A stretch of 16,369 nucleotides of DNA from the NCBI GenBank assembly GCA_902784045.1, contig CACZTE010000031.1:1-16369 (forward strand). Reading direction: 5' to 3'. The notes under the pieces were generated by a model. It was not told where the DNA came from. It ran no database searches and saw nothing but the letters and a program-made list of their open reading frames with translations. Within the stretch, counting starts at the first letter, position 1. Each line of letters starts with the position of its first letter. Origin of the DNA: an uncultured Eubacterium sp. (GTDB lineage: Bacteria; Bacillota; Clostridia; Eubacteriales; Eubacteriaceae). Position numbers and translations under genes: made by a program. Shown in pieces: positions 6,501 to 13,793 of this stretch.

Positions 6501-7558
6501 GATGCCATCACCGCCTTTCCCTGGCATTGACGCCATTGATTTAATTTCGCCAAAGCGTCGCCACCAGCGATTTTTTCTTTAGCAAGGTCAATACCATCCC
6601 GAAGAGAACTTGTGATGCCCGTGGTATAGAAGATTAAAGAAGCGTTGAGGGCGATAATATCTTCACAGTCGCGGCTTCCTTTTCCAGATAAAACAGCTTC
6701 TAGGCGCCGGGCTTCTGCTTTGGCATCACCAAGGGAGGCAATATTGTCAGAATCGCCTCGTTTCAATCCCAAATCCTCCGGATAAAAGGCGCCGTCGGTA
6801 ATTTTTCCGAAAGCGTCAATTTCACGGTAGACGGTTCGTCCTAATGTCGTTGCTTCATCGATTCCGGGTTCATCATCCCCTAGAAAGCCGTGAACGACGA
6901 GAACATGTTCGTAACCGATAGCTTTCATTAATTCTGCTGTCGATGGAATCATGTCTGCATTGTTAACGCCACGAATTCCGAAACGGGGAAGATAAGGTGA
7001 GGCCAGAGAGGCAGCGACATTTAACACAGTGCCGAAGTGAATTCCGCTGAGGATGCGGCCCAGTCCTGCCGGATGGGTTTGAGGGCTCATCCCGTTGAAT
7101 AAACCGATGCCGCAGCGTTCCACTGATTTTGCCGTATTATTCACTGTGGTTTCCACATTGATTCCCAAAGCTTCCGCTACATCTACGGTACCGCATTTTG
7201 AGGTGATACCTCTGGAACCATGGCGTATCATTGCGACATCTCCGGAAGCGGCGATAATTGATGCGGCTGTGCTGATATTCATTGTTTTAAAGGCATCCAT
7301 GCCGGTTCCGCTGTTTTCCACTGTTGGCAGTGTTGTTTGGATTGTCGCTTTGACCGTATCTTCATTTTGAATAACCCGCCAAATCGCCGCGGTTTCATTT
7401 TTGTTCGCGCCTTTGGCAGTGAGCGCTGCAAGGAATGCTCCCTGATCCATGGGTGTCTCTTCGTTTTTCATAACGGAATGGAAAAGTCTTTCGGCATCAT
7501 CGCCGCTGAGAGATTTTCCCGCAATAAGTCTGTTGATACCTTCTCCGATTTGCATCAT
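6497..7558 (-). CDS. Divergent anthranilate phosphoribosyltransferase-family (TrpD-like) protein
   Basis: This 353-residue protein has the whole TrpD/class III phosphoribosyltransferase layout. A helical N-terminal domain spans about 1-75. The PRPP loop is SGTGMD (83-88; TrpD usually has GTGGD), then NISTAAS (94-100), RHGSR (112-116; usually KHGNR), SKCGTVDVAEALG (120-132), THPAGLG (161-167) and VVHG (221-224). The metal-binding pair DE is at 234-235. The C-terminus, with ALNASLIFYTTG and GGDALAKLNQW, is also TrpD-like. In the conserved R-T-I-F-N segment the Arg is replaced (GTVLN, 176-180), which suggests a different acceptor from anthranilate. The start ATG 7558 has AAAGGAGG overlapping the stop of the dehydrogenase gene. 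No trp genes are nearby, and a cobalamin riboswitch heads the operon. The family is sure; the substrate is unknown. Confidence 0.85.
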   Translation of the reverse strand: MMQIGEGINRLIAGKSLSGDDAERLFHSVMKNEETPMDQGAFLAALTAKGANKNETAAIWRVIQNEDTVKATIQTTLPTVENSGTGMDAFKTMNISTAASIIAASGDVAMIRHGSRGITSKCGTVDVAEALGINVETTVNNTAKSVERCGIGLFNGMSPQTHPAGLGRILSGIHFGTVLNVAASLASPYLPRFGIRGVNNADMIPSTAELMKAIGYEHVLVVHGFLGDDEPGIDEATTLGRTVYREIDAFGKITDGAFYPEDLGLKRGDSDNIASLGDAKAEARRLEAVLSGKGSRDCEDIIALNASLIFYTTGITSSLRDGIDLAKEKIAGGDALAKLNQWRQCQGKAVMAS

Positions 7559-7571
7559 TGTGTTGCCTCCT

Positions 7572-8594
7572 TTAATGTTGAATTATGGTGAATAGAGCGT
7601 GATTCGTTTCCTGCTGTTTTAAAGTTGATTCCACTGCTTCCAAAGGAATCAGATTGACAGGGAGATCATCAATGGGGAAACCATCGGCGATAAGCTTCAG
7701 AGCTTTTTTTGTATCTTCGGCCCCGCAGCCGTAAGACCCCTTCATTGTCAATTCTTTGTAATGTATTTGGTTGAGAACATTTTTATCGATCATGTTGTCA
7801 TCGGTGAGACCGCTGAAAAAGCCGAGAAATCCTCCGTTAGTGAGTTGATTTGCGGCGGTAGCGAAACATTCACTGTATGGCGAACAGGGAATGGCAATGT
7901 CAAAGCCATCGATTGTGAGCTCTTTTTTGATCTCATTGAGATGTTGGGGAAGTGTGGGATGAAATCCAAGTTGACATAGGAGATCCCGTTTGTAATCAAC
8001 GGGTTCCGTAATCACGATGGAATCAGCTCCTTCGTAACGAAGCAGTTTTGCCATGAGTGTGCCAAGAACACCGCCGCCGAGAATCAGCACGCTTTTCTCA
8101 TTGAGATCAGGAATGGCGGATGTCATATGGATGGCACATCCCAAAGGCTCGCACATCGCTGCCGCAAGGAGAGAAACGCCTTCGGGAATTGTTCTCAAAA
8201 TTCCTTGTTGTACTCCCGATGCCGGGATTTTGCAATAACGTGAGAAGCCGCCGTCTAAATGAAAACCGAAAATTTTCATATCGTGACAGCGTTGATCATT
8301 TCCTTCTTTGCAGTTATTACAGTTGCCGCACGCGATTCCGGGATGAACGGTAACGGCGTCACCTATCGCGATATTTTCCACGCCTTGGCCGACGGATTTG
8401 ACGATGCCGCTGAATTCATGACCGAGGATACGGGGGAGATGAAGGTCGCGCTGACCTTGTTGATAACATTTCCGGTCGGTTCTGCAGACGCCGCAATAGG
8501 CGACTTCAATGATGACCTCGCCTTTATCGGGTTCGGGAGTCGGATGCTGTTCCAAATGAATTTGTTCTTTGTCTGTTAAGATTGCGGTATTCAT
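7572..8594 (-). CDS. Zinc-dependent medium-chain dehydrogenase (alcohol/polyol/threonine dehydrogenase type)
   Basis: The 340-residue product is a classical MDR NAD(P)-dependent oxidoreductase. Catalytic zinc ligands are Cys37 in CGVCRTD, with His59 and Glu60 in GHEFSG. Structural zinc ligands are Cys89, 92, 95 and 103 in the CGNCNNCKEGNDQRC stretch. MCEPLGCAIH, near residue 150, resembles sorbitol and threonine dehydrogenases. VLILGGGVLGTLMA, near 170-183, is the Rossmann loop. I place the start at ATG 8594 with AGGAG six bases upstream; an ATG at 8609 would lie ahead of that site. It is the first gene after the cobalamin riboswitch and terminator, with 13 bases to the TrpD-like gene. Substrate is unknown. 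An aminoacetone/aminopropanol or threonine-type substrate would fit cobamide linker supply, but that is speculation. Confidence 0.88.
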   Translation of the reverse strand: MNTAILTDKEQIHLEQHPTPEPDKGEVIIEVAYCGVCRTDRKCYQQGQRDLHLPRILGHEFSGIVKSVGQGVENIAIGDAVTVHPGIACGNCNNCKEGNDQRCHDMKIFGFHLDGGFSRYCKIPASGVQQGILRTIPEGVSLLAAAMCEPLGCAIHMTSAIPDLNEKSVLILGGGVLGTLMAKLLRYEGADSIVITEPVDYKRDLLCQLGFHPTLPQHLNEIKKELTIDGFDIAIPCSPYSECFATAANQLTNGGFLGFFSGLTDDNMIDKNVLNQIHYKELTMKGSYGCGAEDTKKALKLIADGFPIDDLPVNLIPLEAVESTLKQQETNHALFTIIQH

Positions 8595-8624
8595 GTTGTC
8601 TCCTTCCATTTTTCGCTGTTATTG

Positions 8625-8661
8625 AAAAAAAAAGAGCCCACATCAAATAGATGTGAACTCT
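8625..8661 (-). terminator. Regulatory intrinsic terminator of the cobalamin riboswitch
   Basis: On the - strand a 12-base-pair stem with two G-U pairs (8661-8650 with 8644-8633) closes a five-base loop and is followed by nine T residues (8633-8625). It lies between the aptamer and the dehydrogenase start, as expected for transcriptional control in which bound cobalamin favours termination. CAGGT just upstream of the stem can pair with ACCTG in the 3' part of the aptamer, a possible antiterminator contact. Confidence 0.9.
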
Positions 8662-8682
8662 TACCTGAATTCCCATTAATCA

Positions 8683-8831
8683 TCAAGGCAGGTCTCCTGG
8701 CTCGGTTTCATCGGATTGCACCCCTTCCCCAAACGTTAAAACGATGAGTGGTATCGGTACGACCATCCCCCTTACAGTGGCGGGACCGCGCAGGTTTTTC
8801 ACCTGCTTCCCTATTAAGCAAAGCACCTTGA
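8683..8831 (-). promoter_or_regulatory. Cobalamin (B12) riboswitch aptamer
   Basis: Read on the - strand the element has all the conserved parts of the adenosylcobalamin-type aptamer in order. The closing helix P1 is TCAAGG (8831-8826) with CCTTGA (8688-8683). TTAATAGGGAA is followed by GCAGGTGAAAAACCTGC, then GCGGTCCCGCCACTGT, and finally the B12 box GAGCCAGGAGACCTGCC at the 3' side (around 8703-8687). It sits 20-30 bases downstream of a near-consensus promoter and just before an intrinsic terminator. It should switch off the three-gene operon when cobalamin is plentiful. Recognition is from sequence signature; no folding score was computed. Confidence 0.96.
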
Positions 8832-8858
8832 AATGGTATTTGTAATGATTTTAAATAA

Positions 8859-8887
8859 ATTTTAACCGTCAAATCCAGTTATGTCAA
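8859..8887 (-). promoter_or_regulatory. Sigma-A type promoter of the riboswitch operon
   Basis: On the - strand TTGACA (8887-8882) is separated by exactly 17 bases from TAAAAT (8864-8859). Transcription would begin near 8852, about 20 bases before the aptamer P1 helix. Confidence 0.85.
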
Positions 8888-8918
8888 GAAGATTTTCAAT
8901 TTATGATAATGTCTATAA

Positions 8919-9161
8919 ACCATTTATGGTAATGTCCTATTAAGCCACAAGAGAAAATGTCTCAAATGTGCTAAGCAATCTTTTGGACAAAAATGTGACC
9001 ATTATAAAAAGATAAAATCAAAAATCAATGAACAACATAAGGATGAGTTAATCAAAAGTCTCTCAGAAAACGGCGCCAATAATGACAGAAGCGCTTTGAT
9101 TTTAGGCATTATCAAGAGGTTATTGTATTCTTTATCATCACTACTACCATCGATTACTTGA
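8919..9161 (+). pseudogene. Degenerate reading frame with a cysteine-ribbon segment, possible transposase remnant
   Basis: The frame from 8919 to the stop at 9159-9161 stays open for 80 codons but has no plausible start. It contains KRKCLKCAKQSFGQKC, a CxxC ribbon, followed by a Lys-rich helical stretch and an NDRSALILGIIKR segment. This is reminiscent of the N-terminal zinc-ribbon and helix layout of some IS transposases. A second protein-like stretch continues in another frame (about 9142-9250, with RLLDGKGMLDSF and IKALDFSLFYF), and a third to about 9333, so frameshifts are likely. I see no terminal inverted repeats. The assignment to a transposon is weak. Confidence 0.3.
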
Positions 9162-9514
9162 TGGCAAAGGTATGCTGGATTCTTTTTGCCTCAAAACAAA
9201 GGGGATGCGCATAAAGGCATTGGATTTTTCACTTTTTTACTTCGAACGATAAAACAGTTTACACGATGAATAAAATTTCGAGCCTTGAAATAAAATCGAT
9301 GAAGTTAGACGAGGACTATCAAAAACCCAAATGAAACTTCATTGCCAAAATCCTGTGATTGGTGTAAAATGGATTTTACTGATTCGAGGGACTCTTGGTT
9401 TGGAAAATCGCCTTAAATGGGAAAATATCTCAAAAGTAAGGAGCCCGGAAAGCAGCATCAAATTGAACGTGAAAACCTGTCAAAGTAAGACAATTAAAGG
9501 AGATAGAAAAACAG
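9162..9514. other. Apparently non-coding, decayed stretch upstream of ychF
   Basis: The region holds short protein-like fragments in changing frames and a 73-codon open frame at 9331-9552 that overlaps ychF and has no recognisable features. A perfect inverted repeat GTAAAAT-GG-ATTTTAC lies at 9364-9379. No strong promoter for ychF is evident; TTGGAA, 17 bases, AAATAT around 9400-9430 is a weak candidate. Confidence 0.5.
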
Positions 9515-10594
9515 ATGAAAATAGGAATCGTGGGATTGCCCAACGTGGGTAAGAGCACAATATTTAACGCGCTGACCAAAGCCGGCGCGGAATCAGCCAA
9601 CTATCCTTTTTGCACCATTGATCCCAATGTCGGTGTCGTCGCAGTTCCCGATGAACGCATCGAAGTGCTTGGGAAAATGTACAATACAAAAAAAGTAACG
9701 CCGACAACCATCGAATTTGTGGATATCGCAGGACTGGTGAAAGGCGCGAGCAAAGGAGAGGGACTCGGCAATCAATTTCTCGCCCATATCCGCGAGGTCG
9801 ATGCAGTTGCTCACGTTGTCCGTTGCTTTGAAGATGAAAATGTCGTCCACGTCAGCGGCAAAATCAATCCTTTTGATGATCTGGAAACCATTGATTTGGA
9901 GCTCATTTTAGCCGATTTGGAAATGATTGACAGACGGATAGAAAAAACGCGGAAAGCCGCCAAAGCGGATAAATCCAAACGTCATTCATTGGAACTATTG
10001 GAAAACGTCAAAGCCGCTCTTGAATCCGGAAAACGACCTAATCCCGAAGAATACAGCGAGGATGACTGGCGATTTATCTCCGGTCTGCAAATGATTTGCA
10101 CCAAACCTGTCTTTTATATCGCCAATGTTTCTGAGGATGACATTAATGAAGATAATGCTTTTGTCAGCGAACTTAAAGCGAAGGTGGCGCCGGCGGAGGT
10201 GATAAAAATATCCGCTAAAATAGAAGAGGAATTGTCCACCTTGGATGATGAAGAACGCGATGCTTTTTTGGAGGAATTGGGACTTGAAACCTCCGGCCTT
10301 GACCGTGTGATTCACGTGGCTTATCGTTTGCTGGGGCTCATTTCATTTCTCACCGCCGGACCTGATGAATGCCGCGCCTGGACGGTCAAAAAAGGCACAA
10401 AAGCGCCTCAGGCCGCAGGGAAGATTCACTCGGATATTGAACGCGGGTTTATCAGAGCGGAAATTACGACTTATGATGATCTGATTGCCGCAGGGTCCGA
10501 AGCGAAAGCCCGGGAAATGGGGATAACCCGAATTGAAGGCAAGGATTATGTGATGCAGGACGGAGATGTGACATTCTTCCGTTTTAATGTGTAG
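9515..10594 (+). CDS. ychF: Redox-regulated ATPase/GTPase YchF (Obg family)
   Basis: YchF (OLA1 in eukaryotes) is a cytoplasmic, ribosome-associated P-loop NTPase of the Obg group that prefers ATP. The 359-residue product has the usual length. The P-loop GLPNVGKST is at residues 6-14, the switch region around NYPFCTIDPNVG near 29-40, and G3 as DIAGLVKGASKGEGLGNQFL near 69-88. A coiled region spans about 125-165. ANVSEDD near 203-209 replaces the usual NKxD, as in this family. The C-terminal TGS domain includes CRAWTVKKGTKAPQAAGKIH and ends VTFFRFNV. GGAG at 9499-9502 is 12 bases from the ATG. The radical SAM gene follows after 42 bases on the same strand. Confidence 0.97.
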   Translation: MKIGIVGLPNVGKSTIFNALTKAGAESANYPFCTIDPNVGVVAVPDERIEVLGKMYNTKKVTPTTIEFVDIAGLVKGASKGEGLGNQFLAHIREVDAVAHVVRCFEDENVVHVSGKINPFDDLETIDLELILADLEMIDRRIEKTRKAAKADKSKRHSLELLENVKAALESGKRPNPEEYSEDDWRFISGLQMICTKPVFYIANVSEDDINEDNAFVSELKAKVAPAEVIKISAKIEEELSTLDDEERDAFLEELGLETSGLDRVIHVAYRLLGLISFLTAGPDECRAWTVKKGTKAPQAAGKIHSDIERGFIRAEITTYDDLIAAGSEAKAREMGITRIEGKDYVMQDGDVTFFRFNV

Positions 10595-10636
10595 GCTCTC
10601 ATTTAACGGCGATAAATCATTCTCAAAAATATTGAT

Positions 10637-12337
10637 ATGAAAATAGTTTTAGTAGCGCTTAATGCCAGATTCTCTCACTCGAATCCGGCATTAATGTATT
10701 TAAAGGCCTGTGCGCCTGATGATGATATTAAAATTTTATCATTGACCATTAATGATCCGATTGATCGTTTGATGCACAAATTAATCACGGAAGATGGAGA
10801 TGCTTATGGCTTTTCCTGTTATATTTGGAATATGGCGGATGTTCAAAGGCTAAGCGAATGTCTGAAAAAAGCGAAGCCTTCTGCTGTTTTGTTTGCCGGA
10901 GGTCCGGAAATCAGTTTTGACGCGGAAAATCAGTTTAAATCAAACCCGTATATCGATTATTATCTGGTCGGTGAGTGCGAATTGATTTTCCCGAAATTTA
11001 TTGATTATTTGGAAAATGAAACTGATGTTCTACCTGAAGGTGTTGCGACAAGAAATAACCCGGTTGTCTGTTATCAATGTGTTGATCCTTTATCGCAGAT
11101 TCCATTTCCTTACGATGAGGAGACACTCGCCGGTCTTTCACATCAAATGATCTATTACGAAAGCATGCGCGGTTGTCCTTTTTCCTGTTCATATTGTTTA
11201 TCGTCTACCATTCACAAAGTCAGAACGCTTCCGCTCGAACGCGTTTTTCACGAGCTTGGCGTGTTGATTGACGCGAAAGTCCGGCAAGTTAAATTTGTGG
11301 ACCGCACATTTAATGTGGATATCAAACGGTGCAATCGCATTCTAAAATTTTTGGCTGAGCAGGAGACCCAGACGAATTTTCACTTTGAAATCGCCGGAGA
11401 TCTGATAGACGATGAAATGATCGCCATTGTCTCCGCGTCGCCCAAAGGGCGTTTTCAATTTGAAATTGGTATTCAAAGCACTCACGAGCCAACCCTTGAT
11501 GCGATTGACCGTAAAACACATACGGAAACGGTTTTATCGCGGACAAAGGCGCTTATCGCGACCGGAAAAGCGCATGTGCACGTTGATTTGATTGCCGGAC
11601 TGCCATATGAAACGCTTGAGATATTTGAAAAATCATTTAACGATATTTACGCGCTTAACGCGGATATGTTTCAACTTGGGTTTTTAAAACTGCTGAAAGG
11701 CACAAAAATTCGTCGGGAGGCAGAGAGGTTTGACTATGTTTACAGAAGTTTTCCACAATATGAAATCATTGCTAACCGGTTTATCTCTTCGGAAGAACTT
11801 ATCACCCTTAAACGCATCGAGGTTTTGGTTGACGCCATCGTCAATCGTGGACGGTTGACAGTTTCGCGCGAGTATATCATCGGGTATTTTCGTTCGCCGT
11901 ATGACTTTTTTAAAGCCTTGTCCGACTTTGCTTTATCCGTGGATTTCTACGATGTCTCTCATGGAGAAAATGACTTTTATATGCTCTTTAAAGATTTCCT
12001 TTGTGGCGGGGTCAAAGTTTTCCCGGATTTGCCGTTGATGATGGAAATGATTTGTTACGATTATTTTTTAGAGACAAATAAACGTCTGCCTTCTTTTTTG
12101 GAAGGAATTTGTTCTGAAGATCCGGCAAAATTCCGAAAAGTACTGCACGATGAAACGTTTATCCTCACGCACTTTCCGGAACTGTCGGATCTGCCGCATA
12201 AAAAACGGCTTAAACAAATACGCATTTGCCTATTCGACCGTTTAGTCGAAAAATTCGGTTTTCAGGAGGGGAGCGTTTGTTTGTTTTTTAATCAGAGAGC
12301 TGTGTGGTATTCGGCTTTACAGGAAAGCTCATCGTGA
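10637..12337 (+). CDS. B12-binding-domain radical SAM protein with DUF4080-type C-terminus
   Basis: The 566-residue protein starts with a cobalamin-binding Rossmann-like domain (about 1-140, from IVLVALNARFSHSNPAL through FAGGPEISFD and YYLVGECE). The radical SAM core follows with CPFSCSYC, cluster ligands Cys180, 184 and 187. Further core segments are KFVDRTFNVD near 217-226, FEIGIQST, VDLIAGLPYET near 315-325 and FLKLLKGT. A C-terminal domain from about 390 to 560 resembles the DUF4080 found with such proteins. The canonical B12-binding DxHxxG motif is absent, so cobalamin may be bound base-on or not at all. Substrate is unknown. No Shine-Dalgarno is visible before ATG 10637. The 3' end overlaps the converging kinase gene by 50 bases. 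Confidence 0.85.
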   Translation: MKIVLVALNARFSHSNPALMYLKACAPDDDIKILSLTINDPIDRLMHKLITEDGDAYGFSCYIWNMADVQRLSECLKKAKPSAVLFAGGPEISFDAENQFKSNPYIDYYLVGECELIFPKFIDYLENETDVLPEGVATRNNPVVCYQCVDPLSQIPFPYDEETLAGLSHQMIYYESMRGCPFSCSYCLSSTIHKVRTLPLERVFHELGVLIDAKVRQVKFVDRTFNVDIKRCNRILKFLAEQETQTNFHFEIAGDLIDDEMIAIVSASPKGRFQFEIGIQSTHEPTLDAIDRKTHTETVLSRTKALIATGKAHVHVDLIAGLPYETLEIFEKSFNDIYALNADMFQLGFLKLLKGTKIRREAERFDYVYRSFPQYEIIANRFISSEELITLKRIEVLVDAIVNRGRLTVSREYIIGYFRSPYDFFKALSDFALSVDFYDVSHGENDFYMLFKDFLCGGVKVFPDLPLMMEMICYDYFLETNKRLPSFLEGICSEDPAKFRKVLHDETFILTHFPELSDLPHKKRLKQIRICLFDRLVEKFGFQEGSVCLFFNQRAVWYSALQESSS

Positions 12338-13793
12338 CCCTTGTCCCTGTTTTACCATCGCTTTTCAATGAGAGTTGACCGCCATGTAAATCGACGATGT
12401 CTTTGACGATGGCAAGACCAAGTCCGTGACCTTCTATTTTGCCGTTTCGCCCATCGCTGACGCGGTAAAATCGGGATGTGACGATTTCAAGATCAGATTC
12501 CGGTATTCCGACGCCGGTGTCTTTAACAGTGATTGCGATGTAATCTTTTGTTTTTTCGCAGACGATAAAAATATCGCCGCCTTCTGGCGTGTATTTGATC
12601 GCGTTGTCGGTGACGGCACGAAATGCCTGTTTGACAAGATCAATATTGACCATGGCGAAACAATCCGGTTCGATTTGAAGATGATAATTGTGCATCTCTT
12701 CAACGCGGGAAAGCTCCTCCGCGTCTTTTGCGATGGCTTCTCCGATATCGCAAAGCGTTAGACTTTCTTTAGCGAAAGTGTTTTCAATGCGGGTAAGTCT
12801 TAAAAGAGAGTTGATGAGCTTTTGGGTGTTTTCGATCTCTTCTTTGATGGCTTTAAGGGCTTCTTCACGAATGCTTTCATCATCGGCGCCCCAATCGGAC
12901 AATATATCCGCATAGCCTTTGATAACGGTCAAAGGAAGGCGTAATTCATGGGAGGCGTTGGCCACAAATTGTTTTTGACTGTCGAAGGCTTTTTCTAATT
13001 TTTCAATCATTTGGTTGAGGGATTTGATAAGATCGTCGATTTCGTCATCATTTCCGGTCTCCGGAATGCGCGTGTTCAAATTGTTTTCGGTAATATGTTT
13101 CGCTGTATCCGCGATTTCAATCAAGGGTCTGAGAGTTGCTTTTGTTCCGTAAATTCCGATGATAACGACGAGACCGAAAACGACTAAGCAAATGATAATC
13201 TGAATCACATAGAGAATATTCATAAATGTATAAATATCTTTCAAACTCTTAATGGATTGAATATTGATTTGGTAATCGTCATTGAGCTTGCACGTGAGTC
13301 CGATATAGTTGTATTCTGTTCTTCCGTATCGGATAATGTCCACATCGTTGGCGGATGATGACGAAAAGAATTGTGATGAATTGGTGATAAAATATTTATA
13401 AATCGATCGAGACGAATCAAAATTTTCAGGGTTAATCACCGCGTCTATCGATATGGAAGACCTGAATGTGTTAGATTTATTATCGGATAATTTGTATTCA
13501 ATCTGATTGTTGTCTTTGACAATCGGTTCAATAAGTGTCGCGACGTAGGGGAGTCTTTCGGATTCGGGCAAGACAAGAATATCTTTTTTGTTCTCTTCAA
13601 TGATGTTGACAATCGAGCGGTTAAAATCGTACAGGTTTTCGCGATTGACCTGTTGAATGAGGGTTTGAGAAAAGAAAAAAAGCAAGATAAAGGCGAGTAG
13701 AAAGACAATGAAAAACACACCCGTAAAAAACAAAACAATCCGGGTGTAGAGTTTCATCGGCTTTTTCGTTTTTAAAAAATTATTCAATGACAT
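12288..13793 (-). CDS. Sensor histidine kinase with changed H-box
   Basis: This 501-residue membrane kinase pairs with the response regulator just upstream. TM1 is at about 18-41, an extracytoplasmic sensor of about 150 residues follows, and TM2 is near 194-222. HAMP (LRPLIEIADTAKHI region) follows, then HisKA and the ATPase domain: N box AVTDNAIKYTPEGG, G1 VKDTGVGIP and G2 EGHGLGLAIVKDIV. The phosphoacceptor is His282, in SHELRLPLTV. The family consensus is HExRTP, and here the Thr is Leu286 (codon 12938-12936). That position is needed for phosphatase activity in HisKA kinases. The start ATG 13793 overlaps the regulator stop, with AGAGG eight bases upstream; ATG 13757 is an alternative. The stop lies inside the 3' end of the radical SAM gene. 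Confidence 0.9.
   Translation of the reverse strand: MSLNNFLKTKKPMKLYTRIVLFFTGVFFIVFLLAFILLFFFSQTLIQQVNRENLYDFNRSIVNIIEENKKDILVLPESERLPYVATLIEPIVKDNNQIEYKLSDNKSNTFRSSISIDAVINPENFDSSRSIYKYFITNSSQFFSSSSANDVDIIRYGRTEYNYIGLTCKLNDDYQINIQSIKSLKDIYTFMNILYVIQIIICLVVFGLVVIIGIYGTKATLRPLIEIADTAKHITENNLNTRIPETGNDDEIDDLIKSLNQMIEKLEKAFDSQKQFVANASHELRLPLTVIKGYADILSDWGADDESIREEALKAIKEEIENTQKLINSLLRLTRIENTFAKESLTLCDIGEAIAKDAEELSRVEEMHNYHLQIEPDCFAMVNIDLVKQAFRAVTDNAIKYTPEGGDIFIVCEKTKDYIAITVKDTGVGIPESDLEIVTSRFYRVSDGRNGKIEGHGLGLAIVKDIVDLHGGQLSLKSDGKTGTRVTMSFPVKPNTTQLSD

Noticed and set aside
6497..7558. Tryptophan biosynthesis gene trpD
   Set aside because: The fold is right but the PRPP loop and acceptor-side residues differ, no trp genes are near, and a cobalamin riboswitch controls the operon, so the symbol is not given.
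8120..8579. Open frames on the + strand opposite the zinc dehydrogenase
   Set aside because: They are shadows of a gene with all MDR zinc motifs on the - strand.
9331..9552. 73-codon open frame before and into ychF
   Set aside because: It overlaps the ychF start, has no Shine-Dalgarno and no recognisable motif.
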